A stretch of 6,477 nt of DNA from Acidimicrobium sp. (GTDB lineage Bacteria; Actinomycetota; Acidimicrobiia; Acidimicrobiales; Ilumatobacteraceae), in assembly GCA_003535455.1 (NCBI GenBank), contig DOHD01000013.1, positions 4,533 through 11,009 of the forward strand, in the 5' to 3' direction. Shown piece after piece: positions 5,587 to 6,477 of this stretch (positions are counted from its first letter, which is position 1; each line of letters starts with the position of its first letter). The notes beneath the pieces are model-generated. The model had not been told where the DNA came from, did no database searches, and saw only the letters and a program-made list of their open reading frames with translations. The position numbers were made by a program, and so were the translations under genes.

Positions 5587-6423
5587 ATGCCAATTCGCAA
5601 ACGCCGCCCGACCAGCCCAGGTCGCCGCTTTCAAACAGTTTCAGATTTCAGCGAGATCACCAAGATGACTCCAGAAAAATCGTTGTTGTCACCGAAGCCA
5701 TCTCGCGGTGGTCGTAACTCGGCAGGTCGAATCACATCGCGTCACCAAGGTGGTGGCCATAAGCAGCAGTATCGCATGGTCGACTTCAAGCGCGGCAAAG
5801 ACGATTGTGTAGCAAAAGTTGCAGCAATCGAATATGACCCGAATCGCACATGCCGAATTGCTTTGTTGCACTACGCAGACGGCACGAAGTCATACATTCT
5901 TGCGCCTAAGGGATTAGAAGTTGGCGCAAAAGTCGAAAGTGGACCTAAGGCAGACATCATTGTTGGCAATGCCTTGCCACTTCGTTACATGCCAGTTGGT
6001 ACAACTGTTCACAACATTGAGATGCGTCCGGGTCAGGGTGGCAAGATCGCACGTTCAGCCGGCATGGCGGTGCAACTAGTTGCCAAAGAAGGACAATATG
6101 CAACATTGCGCATGCCTTCGAGCGAAATGCGTCGTATCCCAATTGATTGCCGAGCGACTGTCGGCGAAATCGGCAACTCAGAGCACGAGCAGATCAAAAT
6201 TGGTAAAGCCGGTCGAAATCGTTGGAAGGGTGTTCGTCCGCAATCTCGTGGTGTTGTAATGAACCCAGTCGACCACCCACTCGGTGGTGGCGAAGGCAAA
6301 ACTTCTGGTGGTCGTCCACCTGTTTCGCCTTGGGGTAAGCCAGAGCGTCGTACTCGCGACAAGAACAAGTCATCTCAGCAGATGATTGTTCGTCGTCGCC
6401 GATCAGGAAAGTCACGAGGTTAA
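5587..6423 (+). CDS. rplB: 50S ribosomal protein L2
   Basis: L2 is a core large-subunit protein needed for subunit joining and for peptidyl-transferase activity. The 278 residues match the family: basic N-terminus [36 protein letters not shown] (41-60), the OB-fold region about 70-125, [24 protein letters not shown] (136-159), and the C-terminal loop [21 protein letters not shown] (222-242). His230 in VDHP corresponds to the functionally important His229 of E. coli. The second His of the usual DHPHGGG is Leu232 here, and the usual His in GGRHPVSPWG is Pro244. The ribosome binding site AAAGGA (5572-5577) lies 9 bases before the ATG, and the gap from rplW is 17 bases. Confidence 0.99.
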   Translation: MPIRKRRPTSPGRRFQTVSDFSEITKMTPEKSLLSPKPSRGGRNSAGRITSRHQGGGHKQQYRMVDFKRGKDDCVAKVAAIEYDPNRTCRIALLHYADGTKSYILAPKGLEVGAKVESGPKADIIVGNALPLRYMPVGTTVHNIEMRPGQGGKIARSAGMAVQLVAKEGQYATLRMPSSEMRRIPIDCRATVGEIGNSEHEQIKIGKAGRNRWKGVRPQSRGVVMNPVDHPLGGGEGKTSGGRPPVSPWGKPERRTRDKNKSSQQMIVRRRRSGKSRG

Positions 6424-6427
6424 TCAA

Positions 6428-6477
6428 ATGTCACGCAGTCTTAAAAAAGGTCCGTTTGTTGACGAACACCTTCTCAA
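6428..6477 (+). CDS. rpsS: 30S ribosomal protein S19, N-terminal part (3' end outside window)
   Basis: The first 16 codons read MSRSLKKGPFVDEHLL, the characteristic N-terminus of S19, a small-subunit head protein that binds 16S rRNA with S13 and contacts the intersubunit bridge region. The ATG follows the rplB stop by 4 bases, with GAGG (6416-6419) 8 bases upstream inside rplB. The order rplB-rpsS is the standard S10-operon order, so the operon seems canonical again from rplC onward. The window ends mid-codon, so length and C-terminus cannot be judged. Confidence 0.95.
   Translation, partial: MSRSLKKGPFVDEHLL

Overview
This window is a stretch of ribosomal-protein and elongation-factor genes, all on the + strand. 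It holds the end of the str operon and the start of the S10 operon: fusA (3' part) - tuf - rpsJ - [membrane-anchored HtrA-type serine protease] - rplC - rplD - rplW - rplB - rpsS (first 16 codons). The proteins point to an actinobacterium. EF-Tu has the '[10 protein letters not shown]' switch region, an 'FNNYRPQF' domain 3 and a 'GRVTKILK' C-terminus; L3 has 'MKRHNF..GASHG'; L2 has 'GEGKTSGGR'. The base composition is only moderately G+C-rich and the EF-Tu and L2 residues are divergent, so I favour a deep-branching, possibly aquatic lineage such as Acidimicrobiia. That placement is inference and was not tested by a search.

Layout. Positions 1-2455 carry EF-G (C-terminal 292 residues), EF-Tu and S10. 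The tuf-rpsJ gap is only 24 bases, so rpsJ looks like the last gene of the str transcript. After a 62-base AT-rich gap comes a 403-codon HtrA/DegP-like protease (2518-3729): cytoplasmic N-terminus, one membrane anchor, trypsin-fold domain with an intact His-Asp-Ser triad, and one PDZ domain. A weak terminator-like element follows. The 270-base gap before rplC holds a plausible sigma-70-type promoter (TTGGGG-17-TAGAGT), whose predicted start sits at the foot of a run of four hairpins. From rplC on, the genes are packed with 2-base gaps, a GTGA overlap, or short spacers, as expected for one polycistronic mRNA.

How it fits together. EF-G and EF-Tu drive the elongation cycle on the ribosome that S10, L3, L4, L23, L2 and S19 help to build. 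The protease is the outsider: it would act on the outer face of the membrane in protein quality control or stress response, and it separates rpsJ from rplC, which are usually adjacent. I saw no mobile element, CRISPR array, tRNA, rRNA or defence system. The most notable parts are the split of the S10 operon by the protease and the long, structured, apparently regulatory leader of rplC, which contains a possible 16-codon upstream ORF.
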